Positions 44,301-59,300 of a DNA stretch of 64,000 bases are shown in pieces. Source of the DNA: Emydura subglobosa. Its lineage: Eukaryota > Chordata > Testudines > Chelidae. Each line of letters opens with the position of its first letter. The first letter of the stretch is position 1. Position numbers and translations under genes: made by a program. The DNA lies in assembly GCA_007922225.1 (NCBI GenBank), contig ML679956.1, forward strand, positions 17,023,049 to 17,087,048, given 5' to 3'. The notes beneath the pieces are model-generated. The model was not told the DNA's origin and did not search any database. It saw nothing but the letters and a program-made list of their open reading frames with translations.

Positions 44301-47300
44301 AACAGTGATCAATTTGTTCTTCATGTCCATTGAAGGTAGGACAAGATATAATGGGTTTATCTGCAGCAAGAGAGATTCAGGTTAGCTATTAGGAAAAGCT
44401 TATTCTAACTGTGAGTGTAGTTAAGCTCTGGAATAGGCTTCCAAGAGAGTTTATGGAATTCCTATCATTGGAGGTTTTAAAAACAGGTTGGACAAACACC
44501 AGTGAGATATAGTCTAGGTGTACTTGGTCCTGCCACAGAGCAAGGGGCCGGACTTAATGACTTCTTGAGGTCACTTCCAGCCCTACATTTCTATGATTTT
44601 ATATGTCTAATCCTCTTTAGAAACTTAAGCAATTTGCCTCAGCATACTGCAATTCCATACATTCCATAGTTTAATCATACGTTGTTGTCCCAGTTTTCAG
44701 ACATTCAAAATTAAATGTAAGCAGCCTGATTTTCAAAGGTGCTTAGTACCCACCGATTCTATTAAATTCATTGTGCTTTGGGAGAAGTCAGCACTTCCAA
44801 AAAGCAGGCCTTTTATATTACGCTACCCATTCTTCCTAATGGTTCTGTGTTATGACAAATTAATTAGTTTTCTTCTTTATATTTGTTCAGGAAGTGCTCC
44901 ATAACCTGGGTGGGATTGAAAATCTAGCCCAGGTAAAATTTTCTTTATTGTTGTTGTCTATTATTTTATGCAGTAGTTTGTTTTTGCAAAGGCAAGAATA
45001 AAATATATTGTAAAAGTGTTGTTCTGTTGGCACATGAAGAGAAACAAATTTGTTATCCTATTAGCACATGGATAAGTAGGTGCGGTTTCCAATTATGCCC
45101 AAAGCAACTATACATGTAATTTAGTAAGGTGCACCAATGACATTTTCTTCTAGCAAATTGAATTAGATAGTAGCTAGTTTGCTGAAGTGAAAAAGGCTAT
45201 TAAAGGTCAACACGTGCTTGGCTCAGTCATGAGAATGAGTTCTAGGCTTTTGAGGGAAGGATGTGTAAAGTCTCTTTGTGCTTTAGAGGCTGATTTCTCT
45301 GAAGGAATAACAGAAGTGATAGAAACACTATTAGTTTGAAATAAAAACACACTGAAATGACTTTTTCACGGATTACCGTGCTTTAATTAATGACATTTGT
45401 TGAGGTTTTTTATATTGTCGCTTCCTTTCAAAGCATTCCATGTTGTGGGATGTGACTTTAGTCATGGCATATTAATAGAAAAGTCTCAGGACAGTTGTGA
45501 AAAGGACAAAATAAATAGAAATATAATTTTGAAAAAATCAAAATGTAACAACATGACATTATTTTTTACTGTACACAAAATAGTTCTTATTTTTCCATGT
45601 TTAATTCTTGCAGACAAAAAGGGTAGCAATACAACTGTTTGGAACATAGAAGCTAGCATTCTGGAATACTGCATTGAATAATTTAGTCTGATTCAAGGAT
45701 GCCAAAAAGCCTTTGTGATGCATCTTATGTTAAAAGTTTTTATGTTCATTCTGGGTCCATTTTGTGGGAAGTAAAGATGGAATCCTGCTAAAAATGCTAA
45801 AATTGTTTTTAAATAACAAGACTGTAGGTCCACATGGGTGCATGTATGCAGTTCCCACTGTGCCCATGTTGGCTGTCCAGATCTGTGTTATCTTGGTGTT
45901 GGTATTGAATCCCTCCTCTCTATTAGACTCCCTTTTCGCTCAGTTTAAAATATTCAGCTCTTAAGGTTCTCAGTGAAGTTTGTTCAAGTGTTTACTGTCA
46001 CATCCAATTGCTCACATATAAATATCTCCAAATGTCAGAAGTTATGGCTATTTTTTACACCATTAGTCTAATGGCAGCTGTAGCAATAGTGCAGTTGTAC
46101 TATGTGTTGTATTATAGGCGCAGCAGCTGCAGTCCTTATAGTTAAATTACATAATACTTTTCATTCTAGCCCCTGTTTTCAGTTGCTCATAGCTTTCTGA
46201 AACTCACCTTCTGTGCTGAATTTTTCAGGCTTGATCTCTGCCTGAAGGTGAATTATTTTTAGAAATGAAATCTTAGCAGTGTAATATCTCACTACAGCAC
46301 TCAGCTATTAAGTTGTTGCTGAGAGGTTAGTGGAGGCTGTTAGGTTTTGTGTGTCAAGTATGGTGTGTAGATTAGTAAACTGGTATTAGTGGGGTTCCAT
46401 GCTATCTTAATTTTGTTTGTAGAGAGAAGGAATCTTAAGTGATTGTGCACTTCCACCACAGACTGTGAAAGACGGATACCCTAGGATATGCTGTTTGGGT
46501 TATAATGCTGTAATGTTTGTAGCCCCCATATTTCCTGCCAATAGCCTTCATAAAAATCATGTGAAGACCTATCTAAAACTTTGGATTCGGAAATCATTAC
46601 TATGTGTTGCCTCATCAACATTCTATGACATTTAAATTGCGTAGCTAGCTGGTCATTTGAAAGAAAATTGCACTCATCTTACTTAGGAAAGCAGTCTAAA
46701 AGTACAAGCCTTTGGCAGAGCTTCTCTTCTTCAAACAGAGAATGATCGGTAATACTCTTACCAAATACTGGTACACACCGCAAAAACACTGCACATTTCA
46801 ACATGATTGGTAGAATAACCCTTCACTGTGCCTCATTATGAGAAATTTGTTCATTTTAGATGCAAACGTGCCTTTGTCCAACAATCGTCTGGTGTACTAT
46901 GACTGCTACTGAAGATTATTAATATGACAGAGACTGTACCTTAAAATGAAGTTTCAAATTAATTCAAGCTCTCTCCTCGACTATATGTTCTCGTTGTGTT
47001 CCTCGTTAGATATTTGCTGTATGATTTAAAAGCTTTTAAAGTCATTTTGGCTTTAACAGTCTGGTAGATGTGATCTGGAAATCTCTGCTAAATGGTGATG
47101 CAGTGGTTCCATTCTTCACCTATGGGAACCTGATGTCAAATCCGAATTTATGATCAGAAGTGAAATGGTCAGTTAACCTGAAATAGTCATCATACAGTTT
47201 GTAGTATCTGTTCATAGGAAGCTCCTCAGCACAGTACTAACAGAATAGTTTCATGTCACTATTTAGGTAGTGGGATGCTTGAAAGCATTATGTGCCAAAT

Positions 47301-50300
47301 TAAAACAAATGCATCCAAAAGTACACCTGCTATTGCAGACTGTACCATGGTCAGATTCACTTTTCTCCAGAATAACCTGCAGTGGTAATTACTCCACGTG
47401 GAACAGGGTTGCAAGTTGCCAGTAACCCCACCACCTGTGCCTTCAAGGGGCTTAGAATGAGCCAATTTACTCCCAAAAGGGGGAGGGGGCAGAGCTGGGA
47501 ATAGATATTTAATATAAAAGAGCCAAGTCTCATCTATTTAGCCCCATGGTCTTTTAGAAGGAACATGCCAAATTAGATACTACTGTAATCCGAATTAATA
47601 TAGTAAGGCTTTGTGTCACTCTCTAATGGCTAGCCCGCATGCAGCAATTTATGTCTCTGCTGCTGCTTCTGCGCCAGGATGTCTGGTGTGTTAGCTTAGG
47701 TGGTATGGTTCATGTTATTAGATTCAGAGGTTCCACAGTTCAGTTGGTGGAGATGGCCAAAATGGCTAAGCTATTGGCAACCATTAAATCACATTGTGCT
47801 CCTATAGCATGGAATAAATCTGATGCGCAGCATTCAATTGCTATCTCACAAATACTTGTGCAACCCAGTAGACAAGCGTGTATTGAGTGTCACTGTCTGA
47901 TCCATGCAAAGGATAATACAAGCTTTCTCCCCACCAGTTACTCTAGTAACTGAAGTGAAAGAAGCCTGTGCTATAGACTGGAGACTCTAATTCTTTCTCT
48001 GCTTATGACCCATGTTGAATGTGTGTTCAGAAACTATGTATGTATGTAATATATAAAAATTTGTTTAAGCAACCTGGAATCAATATTGAAGAGATTTTGT
48101 ATTGCAAACGTATTTAGAAGTGAATACGGATATTATGTGAACATTGTTTTGTTATTGCATTTTTAGTTTTTCTACTATGGTTAATGGGAGCTATCCCATT
48201 AACAATAACATGTGGAACTTCATGAATGTTTGTGAGGCTGAGAGCAACGTATAGGAGATTTTGCTTCAAAAATCAGTACATGATGTAATACACTTACTTT
48301 TCCAGAAAGCAATCCTTATTCTTGGTGGTGTAACACAAGTATTTATGGGAGACTGGAAGCCTCATGGCACTGCTTAATACATTATAGAGCCTTTCACCTA
48401 TAGGTCATCAGTTTGACTCCTGTCCTGCTCAACGGGAATGAAAAATTGTTCTCCAGATGTTTGGTGGCCCCCATATGAGATGAGTTTGGTGGATCCTAGT
48501 TCCAGCTCCCACATCATAATGTGTGCTTTGCACTAGATTTCATTCTCTTCTGTGTAGTAACTCTCTTACTATGTGTTTGTACGAAGGTTAACATAATGGG
48601 ACCCCTGATATTGGTAGGGTCTGCTAGTGAGATCTCCTGCAGCAGGAGCCAAAATCATGTTACTGATAAATTTTGTGAACTGGCAACATTGTGACTATCA
48701 CACACACATGGGAGGAAGCCGGGGCAAGTACAAGAATCAGCAGACCACAAAACATAATTTATGGTAAAATTTTAAAAAGCATCTATGTGACTTAGGAGCC
48801 TAAGTCCCAATGACCTTTAATGTGTTTAGGTCTCTTGTGAATAGGGGACATAAGCTCCTAAATCATAAAGGAGTTCTTGAAAATTTTATTGTTAAATTAA
48901 AAAACCTCATATTTTTGGGGCCAATCATAATTTTTTGTGGTCTGATTCACTATTTTTGAACTTTTGGGGTTCTCAGTATGGCAGTGTACTGTGGTGTAGA
49001 TTTGGAGCGGAGCGGCGAATGGCTTTTCCATGCTATGAAATTGTCTTGGAAAAATATTAAATACTAAAGGGCAAACTTTCAAAGTTCTCTTGGGAATTTA
49101 GATTATGACCTCCTTTGAAACGCATTTTGAGATCTACCAATGAAAAACACTACATAAGAGCTAGGTATTTTTATTATTACATATTTCACTACATATCCTT
49201 GATGTGATGTGCTTCTCCTCATGTGAATTTGCTGAGCAAAATAGGTGCTAGAACATAAGCCTTAGCCCCTCCACACCAACTCTTTGGAACTGTTAAAGAA
49301 CCCATCTTCAATGCTTAGAGAAGTTGAAGAGATCCCACTGTCTGCCAGGCTAATGTTTAAATGATGTGAGGCCTTTTGTACTGAGGTGAATTTTATCCTT
49401 ATAAAAGTGTACTTCTGTTGCAAAGTGTTTGATTATATATGATTTATGATGTAGTACAGCTTTCAAATATGCAGTTCTTAACCTTACTGTAGAATTTTAA
49501 GTATACATCAAGATTTTCGAGAAATCACCTCTTATATACTGAAGCGCCTTGCAAACTTTCTTCCCTTCTTGGTACATAACAGCCAGAGTTTGTTAATCTT
49601 CAGCTTACACTACACAGCCCAGCTTTTCTCCTTTACACCTAAGGAGATGGGTGATGGATAGGGCTGGGTGTAACGATGGTGTGGGATCCTTCAGAGGAGG
49701 TTAATTAATTCCTGTTAGGTTATTGCTGGGTTATTTGAATAGTTACCCTAGTAGTTGGTGGGTTTATTTATATGCTAGTATATTTTAAAAAGCTAATCCA
49801 GAAACTCCAGAGCATTGGCTGAGCTCTCTTTTATCACAAAGTAGTAAATAGGAGGAGGGCAGTTAGCTCCCCTAGTTAAATAGAAGGAGGGCAATAGTAA
49901 AGGAGGGCAGATGTTGCTAATTAGCAATGACTGTATTATCAGATTTGTAATGGAAAAAGTTAGTTCCTGTCTTAACAGTGGAGAGTGTAATAGTTCTTTG
50001 TAATGCTGTATCCTTCAGCAGTAGCAGTTTATAGTCTTTGTGAAGCTGGTTCACCACCTACAGGCTATGATTGTGCATGGCACTTTTAAACTTACACAGT
50101 AGAACCTCGATTTTATGAATACCAATCTTACAAATGACCAGTTATACAAACCATTTCTTTTTTATGTAATAAAAATCACATAATAAAAGTGATGTTGATG
50201 AAGAACAAGACAGCATTCTTTCACATCTGATATCTTCAGTGAATTGCAAATCACTTTGCAGTAGTTTGAAGGACAAGAAAAAGTGATGGATTGCACCATA

Positions 50301-53300
50301 CTGCAATGTATGAATCCTACCAACTGTAATTTTGAGATATTCAATTTTATGAACTTTTCCATTTATGAACTCATCAATCCCCGATTAGTTTGTAAAATAG
50401 AAGTTCTACTGTATATATAAATCCCTTAACTTTTGGTGTGTTAACCCTTTATTTTGTCCCACTTACAGTATATGGAAACAGTAGCAAATGGATATCTTGG
50501 ATATGGAGAAGAGCAGCATAATGTAGACAAATTGGTCAACATGACATGTGAGTGTTGTAACTGACACATGTACTTATAACCTTGGATGAGGACCAAAGTT
50601 TACATGACAGACTGAGGAATGCTTAAAATACTTGCAAATGGTTCAGTGATTGTGATGTTGCTAGATCTATTACAATCATGGTCACACAAAAGAGAACAGT
50701 ACTTGAGTAGATGGAAGCACAGCACAATAGCAGATCTTACTCTTGTGCATCTCTAATATTGTTTCTGAAGAAACTGACACCTCTTTGTATATTAAAATAT
50801 TGAGTAACATGAATTATTAGTCATGTCAAGAACATAGCTAATTTCAGAGTGTAAGTCAATGGTTTAGAGCTGTTATTTTATTACTCTATTAATAAAATGA
50901 AAATCTTAGATTTGTGACACTCAGTTTATGTGATTTCCTTCATTTCAGATATTTTTCAAAAACTCTCTTCTGTTAAAGGTCAAAGAGAATGGATTATAGC
51001 CAGTGGAGCACATAAAGTAAGTGGTTTAAAGAACTGCTAATTATAACCAATCAACTACCTATGTAAATGAGTTATGCTTCCCAAATTCGATCAAGCTGAG
51101 ATCAAACTCCCTCCATCTTCCAAATAATTGTAACATAAGCAAACATCAATTTGTTGACTTGTCGACCTGGGCTAAGATCCTCTGAATTGTATTTTTATAC
51201 ATGTGAGCTTCTGAGAGGTTTATGTTGGCCTTATGCACACATTTTGCATTTCACTGAGGTAATTTAGCCCTTCAAACATTTTGGTGAATCTTGTTCCTAT
51301 AAAGGTATCATCAAATTTACTTTGTTAAACTATATATTATTAAGATATAAATAGTCTTGAAATAGCTGACACAAGCAAAGGTCTTGATCCTATAGTTGGA
51401 ATCTCTAAGGGTATGTCTACACTGCAATTAAAAACCAGTGGCTGGCCTGTGCCAGCTGACTTGGGCTCGCGGGACTCAGGCTAAGAGGCTGTTTAATTGC
51501 AGTGTAGACATTTGGGCTCAGGCTGCAGCACAAGCTTTGGGACCTTCCCACCTCACAGGGTCCTAGAACCCATGCTCCAGCCTGAGCCTGAACATTTACA
51601 CTGCAATTAAACAGACCCTTAGCCCAAGCCCCACATGCCTGATTCTGCAGGCACAGGACAGCTGTGGGTTTTTAATTGCAGCGAAGACATACCCTCCCGC
51701 AGACGAGTATGGAACACTACTGACCTCATTGGGGCTCAGCATGGTGGCAGGGATGTGCACTTAGTGGATCTGTTTGTAGATTTGGGGCCAAAATTAGAAA
51801 CAGTTGAGATCAGTACTAATGCATCTAGTGTTTCATGATATAAGTTTGCTACTTAAAATGAAGGGAATTTTATTTACAACAGATGGATCAGGAGACAGAA
51901 AAAACAGACCATGAAGGAGGGCAAGCTTACAACAAGTAAAAATGGAAAACTGGTTATATTTTAGAAAATCAAAACTACATTTATCAAAATATTAAATACA
52001 TAAACCACTTTAAGATCTGAGTCATTAACAGAATACATGTGAGGTCTTAAATTACAAACATATTTATTTTAATATAAACTAAAAAGTTTTTTACTTAGTG
52101 GGACCTCAGTTCAAGGTTCTAAGTGTCTCTCACAGCAGCAGATACCACCCTTAATACTTGAAGTTGGGCAGATGCTTTCCCTGCTTGAGTTGTTTCAGAT
52201 GCAGTTGATTATTTGAGGAGAAACACTCTTAGCTGACCTTAAGGCTTGGCAAGTATGGAAAAGAGCAAAATGCTTTTCTAATATATTTATTTGAAATCTC
52301 TAAGGCTAGTTATGTATCCTGTGATGATTTAGTATCTTTACTGGTTTTGAATATTTATTTATTTTAATAGCATTTACATTTTACTAAACAAATATGCATG
52401 TTTTAGGGTCATAACTGAAAAACACATCATTTATATAGTTTTATCTTTTTTAAATTTCTAATTTTCCAGACTTTAGTAAATTTGCTAGGAGCCAGAGACA
52501 GTAATGTGCTGTTGGGTGCACTCCTTGCTCTTACTAGCTTAGCAGAAAGGTAAGTTCATTTTAATAGCTGTTGTTTGCAATTAATCTCAATTCTTGCCAA
52601 AATATTGAAGCTGACATTTATTGAGGGATAAATGTTACTGTACAAGTTAAAGCCTCTGTCCTGAAGAGACATATGCATATGCTTATATTACATTATCTGG
52701 AGTGGCTCACAACCATGAGTATCTACCTCAGGTAGACTGTCACAAACAGCACATACACCCAAAACTGTTGGTAAGTTCTATAGTTAAATTTCACCAAGCT
52801 GGTAACAAACGTGAACTTCTAGATCATTGTAACAAATCTTACCATGAAGTCACAGACAGTTAGTTCCCTTAGACTTTCCATTTGATCTTGCCACCCATGC
52901 AAACTGGACTTAGTGATGAACAGTCACTTGTATCAAAAATCACAAAATATTCAGGCTACTTCCATTCCCAAGAGACCAATCACTTACCCCAGATCAATTG
53001 ATACCCCAGATCTTAAACCAAAGACAACGTTTGTAGCCAATCCTGTAATAAACTGTCTAAAGGTTACTAACTAGGAAAAATAAATGAGAGTTACTTACAA
53101 GTTAAAGCAAGCAAACATACACATACAAATGACTTACTATCTAAATCAGTAACAGAGTTGTAGTGATCTGTCAATTCAGAATGTCTTCCAGGGCAAACCC
53201 AGGGGCTCTCTGGCTTCAGTTGAGTGTTCCTTGCCCTGTGAGAGTTCAAACAGCAAAGAGATGGCAAATTTTCCTATTTGTTTCCTTTCTTCTTTCTTCT

Positions 53301-56300
53301 TTTTCTTCAGTCCATAGGATGAGCTTTCTTGCATGTAGCATTTCCAAGGTCTGATAGGGCCATTTACCAATCCTTTGTGTTGCGATTTTCCTTGATGGCC
53401 CGTATAATTTTGATTGTTCTTCTGGATGGGCAGGGGAAACACTCTTCCTATCTGATTTTACACGTTTAGAGAAAACATTTTCAAAGTCATAAAGCAAAAT
53501 TTACGTATTTCCTTATAACATGGAATACAGAAATTACAAATAAGATTAATTCATGTAGCAATTTACAAACATTCTATAGAATCTAAACACTAAATACAAT
53601 CTTATAAGGCTAATACCTATTTTGAGCAACACTAACACATAAGTGAACTGGTCTGGTCTGCAGCTATGAGTTTGTCAGTTCTTAGCTTATGCCTATAGGC
53701 TTGGCCAGAGATGGCATTTGGTTTACCAGCATCATAGTTTAACTTTACACTGAAGCCAATGGTACTGCTCATAGATTGAAAAGTACATGTACAAGCCTTT
53801 GCAGGATCAGGGCCTTATTCTTTTTCCAGTCCTACAGGTTAAATACAGACATACTGATCCTTCAAGGCAGACCCTATGCCCATGTGGAATACCTTGCAAG
53901 ATTGGGACCATACAGTCCAATCCTGCAGTCTCTATGCAGGCTTTGGAGTTGATGGATGTTTTGCTTGCACATGGAGCTGCAGGATAAGGCCCTTGCTGTA
54001 GGTTTACAAACAGCTGTAGTACAGTGATCCAAAAGTTATTGCATATTTCCAACATCCCCTCCCTTTTCGTGGCCTACAATTTTATTTCAATTGGTTACTC
54101 CTGCTAAAAATTTTTCCTTTCACTCTCTGAAAATTACTTAGAAGTCCTCCTTGCTTATGGTCTTCTCAGCCAAATAGAGTCTGATCTGGTAATTTATTTA
54201 TATTTTCCACAATTTTACCTGAGTGCTTGCAAGCAAAGCATAAAATAAAATAATATCTGTCTTTAGCAATACACACTCGCTTCTCATTCTTACTGATTTC
54301 CTTTTATGTCAAAATTCTCTCTATCTTGACAAGCTGAATAGAAAAGATACCTTGAAATATCCAGAAAGATAGAGGCACAAGGTGTATTAAGTAATTTTAA
54401 AATATGTATATATGTACATACATGTATGTATCTGTATATGTTAACACTTCAGTATGACTAAAATCATGTTGTGTTATGGTATGAAAAACCTGAAGATATA
54501 GCATCTTTCAATCCCCAGTTCTAATAGTTGTGCAGAATAGAAACTATCTGTTCTCCATTATTATTCTATTGACTTCCAAACTTGGAGAACAAATTTATGC
54601 TTTAAAGCGTATATAAATATTATATATTATATTTTTAATATAAATATATAAAGTTTGTTTTATACAGAGAAAGAAAAGTGAAAAGAGGAATTGATACAAT
54701 CAATTATAATAAGTAGGAATTTCTTCATTGAGCCTACGTTTACACTTGTCGCCAAATTCGGCAGCAGTTGATAGGAGATACGCAAGCTACTGTAGGTAGC
54801 CTAGAGTAGTTTGCGTATCTCCCATCGACTTCCTAACTCCTACTTAGGAAATGCGCTCCCATTGAAGCAGCGTTATTCCAGCTGGCGGAGGTGGATTAAC
54901 TGTTGATTTCCGGGTCGATTGAGCGGGTTTCCACTTCCGCTCAATTGATACAAATAAATTGATCTGACCGGTGAATTTGCCACCATCAGCCTACACATAG
55001 CCTGAGATGTCTCCAGAATTTCTCTTCCCTTTTGTCAAAACAGAAGGTATTTTAAAAGTATTTTGGTTTGCATTTTAGCTTTCTCTCTTGAAAGAAAAAA
55101 AATTAAAGCTCATCAGAATCATAATATTTTGGCCTTCCATTTAATTTTATACTCGGAGTGAAATAAGTTTATCTTGCTTGAATATCTTTAGCTTGATGTA
55201 TAAGGTTTATTTATTTTCAAATACCATTGAACAAATCACATCTGCCAAGACCAGAATTTTTCACCCCCAAAAGAACATGTAAGTTCTCCTGTTAACTAAA
55301 TGTAAAATCCACTCTCAGTCTAGAAGAATAATTATTGCAAATCCATACTAGTGAACAGAAGGGTTGAATTTGTAATATGTTTTTCTTAAATCCATGATTG
55401 TCTAACAGTTTTCCAAAAACGCTTTTTTTTTGTCAGAATAGTTAGGCCACTTTCAATTAACTCTCCTTCTTTTAGTACATTTGAACTTTTTTCTTTTTCT
55501 TTCTTTGTAGTAATTTAAAATTAATTTTCCCCTCACTTGAGTACTTTTTAATACTCTTTTAAATGTATCAATATCAAGAATCTTAATTTTATCTGAAAAG
55601 AACATCCTATATAATGGGTAAGCAGTTACTTCAAATTACAGCACTGGTTCAGGAGAGAACTTAGTAAGTGCTTAACTTTAAGGGACTTAAAGCACATATT
55701 TAAGTGCTGTTTTGAATATGGATACTTTCCTGACTCAGGGTCTAAATTATTACAATCATTTAGATGTAAAGACTTTGGTGATTATGATGCCCAGTAAATT
55801 CAGTTATTCACTTATAAATTGCAGCTTCCATTGAATATTCCTCATAAAAACTATTTTTATTTACACTTATATGGGATAAGCAAAATAGTAATAGAATATA
55901 ATAAAAATATGAAGACACATTATATTTGCATAATAAAAAATTAAACCACAGCTTTTTAAATTTGTTTTTCAAAAGCACTTTTCTAAGCACATTTAAATAT
56001 TTAACCTTTTTTCCTCATTCACCATGTTAGTGTTTCACTAAAACAATCTATATTATAGAAAATAAGAGTAAACTTTTGCAGTGCCAGTGCTGAACCAATT
56101 TATTTTTTGTGTTTTTAAACCTTCATATACAATGTGACATTACCTTAGCCTTAAGAAAATACAGCCAGCCAAAACAATGGATAATGAAGTGTAAGTGGGC
56201 AGAAGTTAACTAGAAATAACATACACGTCTTTCATATAATTTTATTTTGAATTTTCCATTTGTAGTCCAGAATGTAGGGAGAAGATCAGTGAGCTCGCCA

Positions 56301-59300
56301 TTGTAGAAAACTTGCTTGTGATATTACGTGAATATGACTTGCTATCTAAAAGGTAGGACCTTATTTATAGACTAATTATGTTAAATACTTTTCTTTTTTA
56401 AAGTTTATTTTGATATACGGAAATACTGTATTTATTGAGTTAGAGTGGTAAAGTCTCAAACCAGTGGCATTTAAAATCAGATATTGATGCAGCAAAATGT
56501 TCTTTGATGGTTATCTAGTACATGTTGTCATCCTTCTTCCCATTGAGGGGTCACATCCTGGCCTGCAGTTCAGGTTAAATGGACTGTAAAGCTTCCCTAA
56601 AGGGATAGCTGATGATTCCCTGTGAACTACAGCACTGCCACCAGTGGGGTGACCTAGGGCCATTGCCAAAAAGCATGCTGACTCTGATACTCCACTTGGG
56701 GGCCATTATAACCTGGCATAAATTACAGCATACCTGAGACTGCTCTAAGTTATACCAGGGACTGATTGAGACCCCCCCACAGCCTTGTGGACCAGAGGTG
56801 CACAAAAATATCCCCACTTCCTTTAAAGTCATCATAGCTCAATTGGACTTGATGATTGGGGCTGATAAGTCCGCATTTGAAAGAAATTGGTGGAAAAGTG
56901 GCCACTGAGTGTTAAGTACAAAATAGCAAGAAGACAAAAACACACTTTCAAATGTAATTGCATTCCAGTCACCAAAGAATACTGTACATTTTAAAACAGA
57001 GGTTTTATTACTTATAATCAGGGACAGGGAAACCAAATACGAGGAACAAAATTGAATCTTCTGGCATATTTGAAAAAGTTCTAATTAACTTTAAAAAAAC
57101 AAAAACAAAAAAACTACTTCATTATGGGGGGAGAAGATAAAGGAGTGACCATAATAAAAAAGATTCTCTGCTGAATATTGCTATGTGACTGCTGGAGTCT
57201 TGAGTTTCAAGCTCAAGGAAGAAGTAACAAGCTGAAAAACCAGCTAAATTTGCAGATTCAAAATATGAGTTTTCATTTTTGTGCACTTCAGCGTTTCTTG
57301 ATTCCAGATGGAAGTCAAAGAGCCAAAATACAGCGAGACACCTCTTTCTTGTGGTCCCTCTACCCAAATTGTGGAAGCAGGAATTAATGGAAATCGTGTG
57401 AGAACTTTTCCTTGTGACATTTCCAGCCAATTCCGTGAACACAAGTGTGGAGAAGGATCCAGACTTCTGAGTGCTTATTCCACCACAACCTATGAACCTT
57501 CTGAAGTTCATCCACCACCATCTGTAATCCATTAAAAAGAAAGAAGGAATTCAGAAAAACAACAGCAGTGGCTGACGAGTTCATCTGAAAAGCATTATTT
57601 ATAGAACCAGAGTCAAGCTTCCCTGAATATTAACACAATAATGCTAAGGGCTGGTGCTGCTTGCCCTGCAACTGCAGGGACCCCCAAGACATGGGTCCCC
57701 AGTCCCCACCTATTCAAAGGCTGTGTTTACTGTATCAGCTGCAGTGTCAAATAGTCTGGAGTATCAACTGCTTCATTCTGACTAAGTGCCCTATAGCTCC
57801 ATCTTTGAGTTCAGAGTCCCCATCTCCCCCAATTCAGAGAGGCTGAAAGACATGTTTGAACTGAAAGGAAAGTGATACAAATGTATTAGTGTTATAAATT
57901 ACTGCATACCAAAAATGTGACAGGCTTAATTTAATAAAGTTTAGGGTCATTTTAATGAATGAATAAAAATATGACACTTTATTGAATGTAACTTAACAGC
58001 AAATGTATTATAGACTACTTGGGCATCTTTATAATGTACAGTAGCACTAAGTAACAACAATGTAATAGGAATTGCAATAATAAGTAATTGTCTGGGTGAT
58101 TTAACACAGGTGAACTGTGATGCTGTGGTTATAATTTGTTGCTGTTCTCTTTCTAGACTGACTGCAGAGCTGCTACGCCTCCTCTGTGCCAAGTCACAAG
58201 TCAAAGAGCAAGTGAAACTGTATGAAGGAGTTCCTATCCTGCTCAGTTTGCTCCATTCAGATCATCTCAAACTTCTATGGAGTGTAGTTTGGATTCTGGT
58301 ACAGATTTGTGAAGACCCTGAGACTAGTGTGGAAATCAGGATTTGGGGTGGTATCAAGCAACTCCTTCATATATTACAGGGGTAGGTCTTCAATCTTCAA
58401 GGTCAGCATAATTATCAATGTCTTTGTCCCATATTTTAAGATTATCACACAATCATTTGACCATATGCCAATGTATAAAAAAGCTTTCACCCTCTGCTTC
58501 TGATGGTATTTGCAGACCTGGAATAATGCAGAAATTAAAAGAAATTCAGGTGGATAATTCAAACATTGCAGTGCATTTTTTCAAATACATTATATGCTGC
58601 GCTTTTCAAATGTATAGCATGTCTTTGCTGTGTTAAATCAATTAAATTGAGATAAAATATATAGTTAGTGTCCACTTAATTTCCATGTTGATTAGAAAGG
58701 TAGGAAGGATAATCTATTCTATTAGTTGGATTTATGAATATTTTTATAGTATGTTAAATTTTCAGTCCAGTGATAAGACCATACGCCTAAATTTTGAACA
58801 GTGACTAATGATTTTGAGTACCTGAGTTTTTGGATGCCCAACTTGAGCTATTTTTAAGGGGCCTGATTTTCAAAAAAAACCCCTCTAAAGTCAGGGTCCA
58901 TTAAAATGTTTGTAGTTTGGCACCTTAAATCACTACTTGCTTTAGTAAATATAGGTTGCAGTTCATATTCTTCCTCACAGTGCCTTATTTGAAACTATAA
59001 AGTGGGCTAAACTATTTATCCCATCACTCTGTGGTTTATATCTGATGCTTTTGATGTTAACTGGAAATTTGTAAGTGCTTTTTTTATTTTTCATTGTGGA
59101 GATGTACAGAAGAAAGACAGAAATAGTAATACAGATAAATTTCAGAGATGACTAACATAGATATTTAATAAGTATTTATTTTACGCTGTGATTTGTTTTT
59201 CAAGAGATAGAAATCTAGTTTCCGATCGCTCGTCTATTGGGAGTTTATCTAGTGCAAATGCAGCAGGGAGAATCCAACAGCTTCGTTTGTCAGAAGATTT

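Larger units (their letters stand above)
52550..56265. other. NEK10 intron 9
   Basis: 3.7 kb. It contains a probable dispersed repeat (about 52735-53690), a TATG-type simple stretch near 54400-54440, and a MITE at 54730-55005. No exon seen. Confidence 0.65.

Noticed and set aside
47639..47953. 104-codon plus-strand frame as a gene
   Set aside because: No recognisable motif, codon pattern or splice/promoter context within a NEK10 intron.
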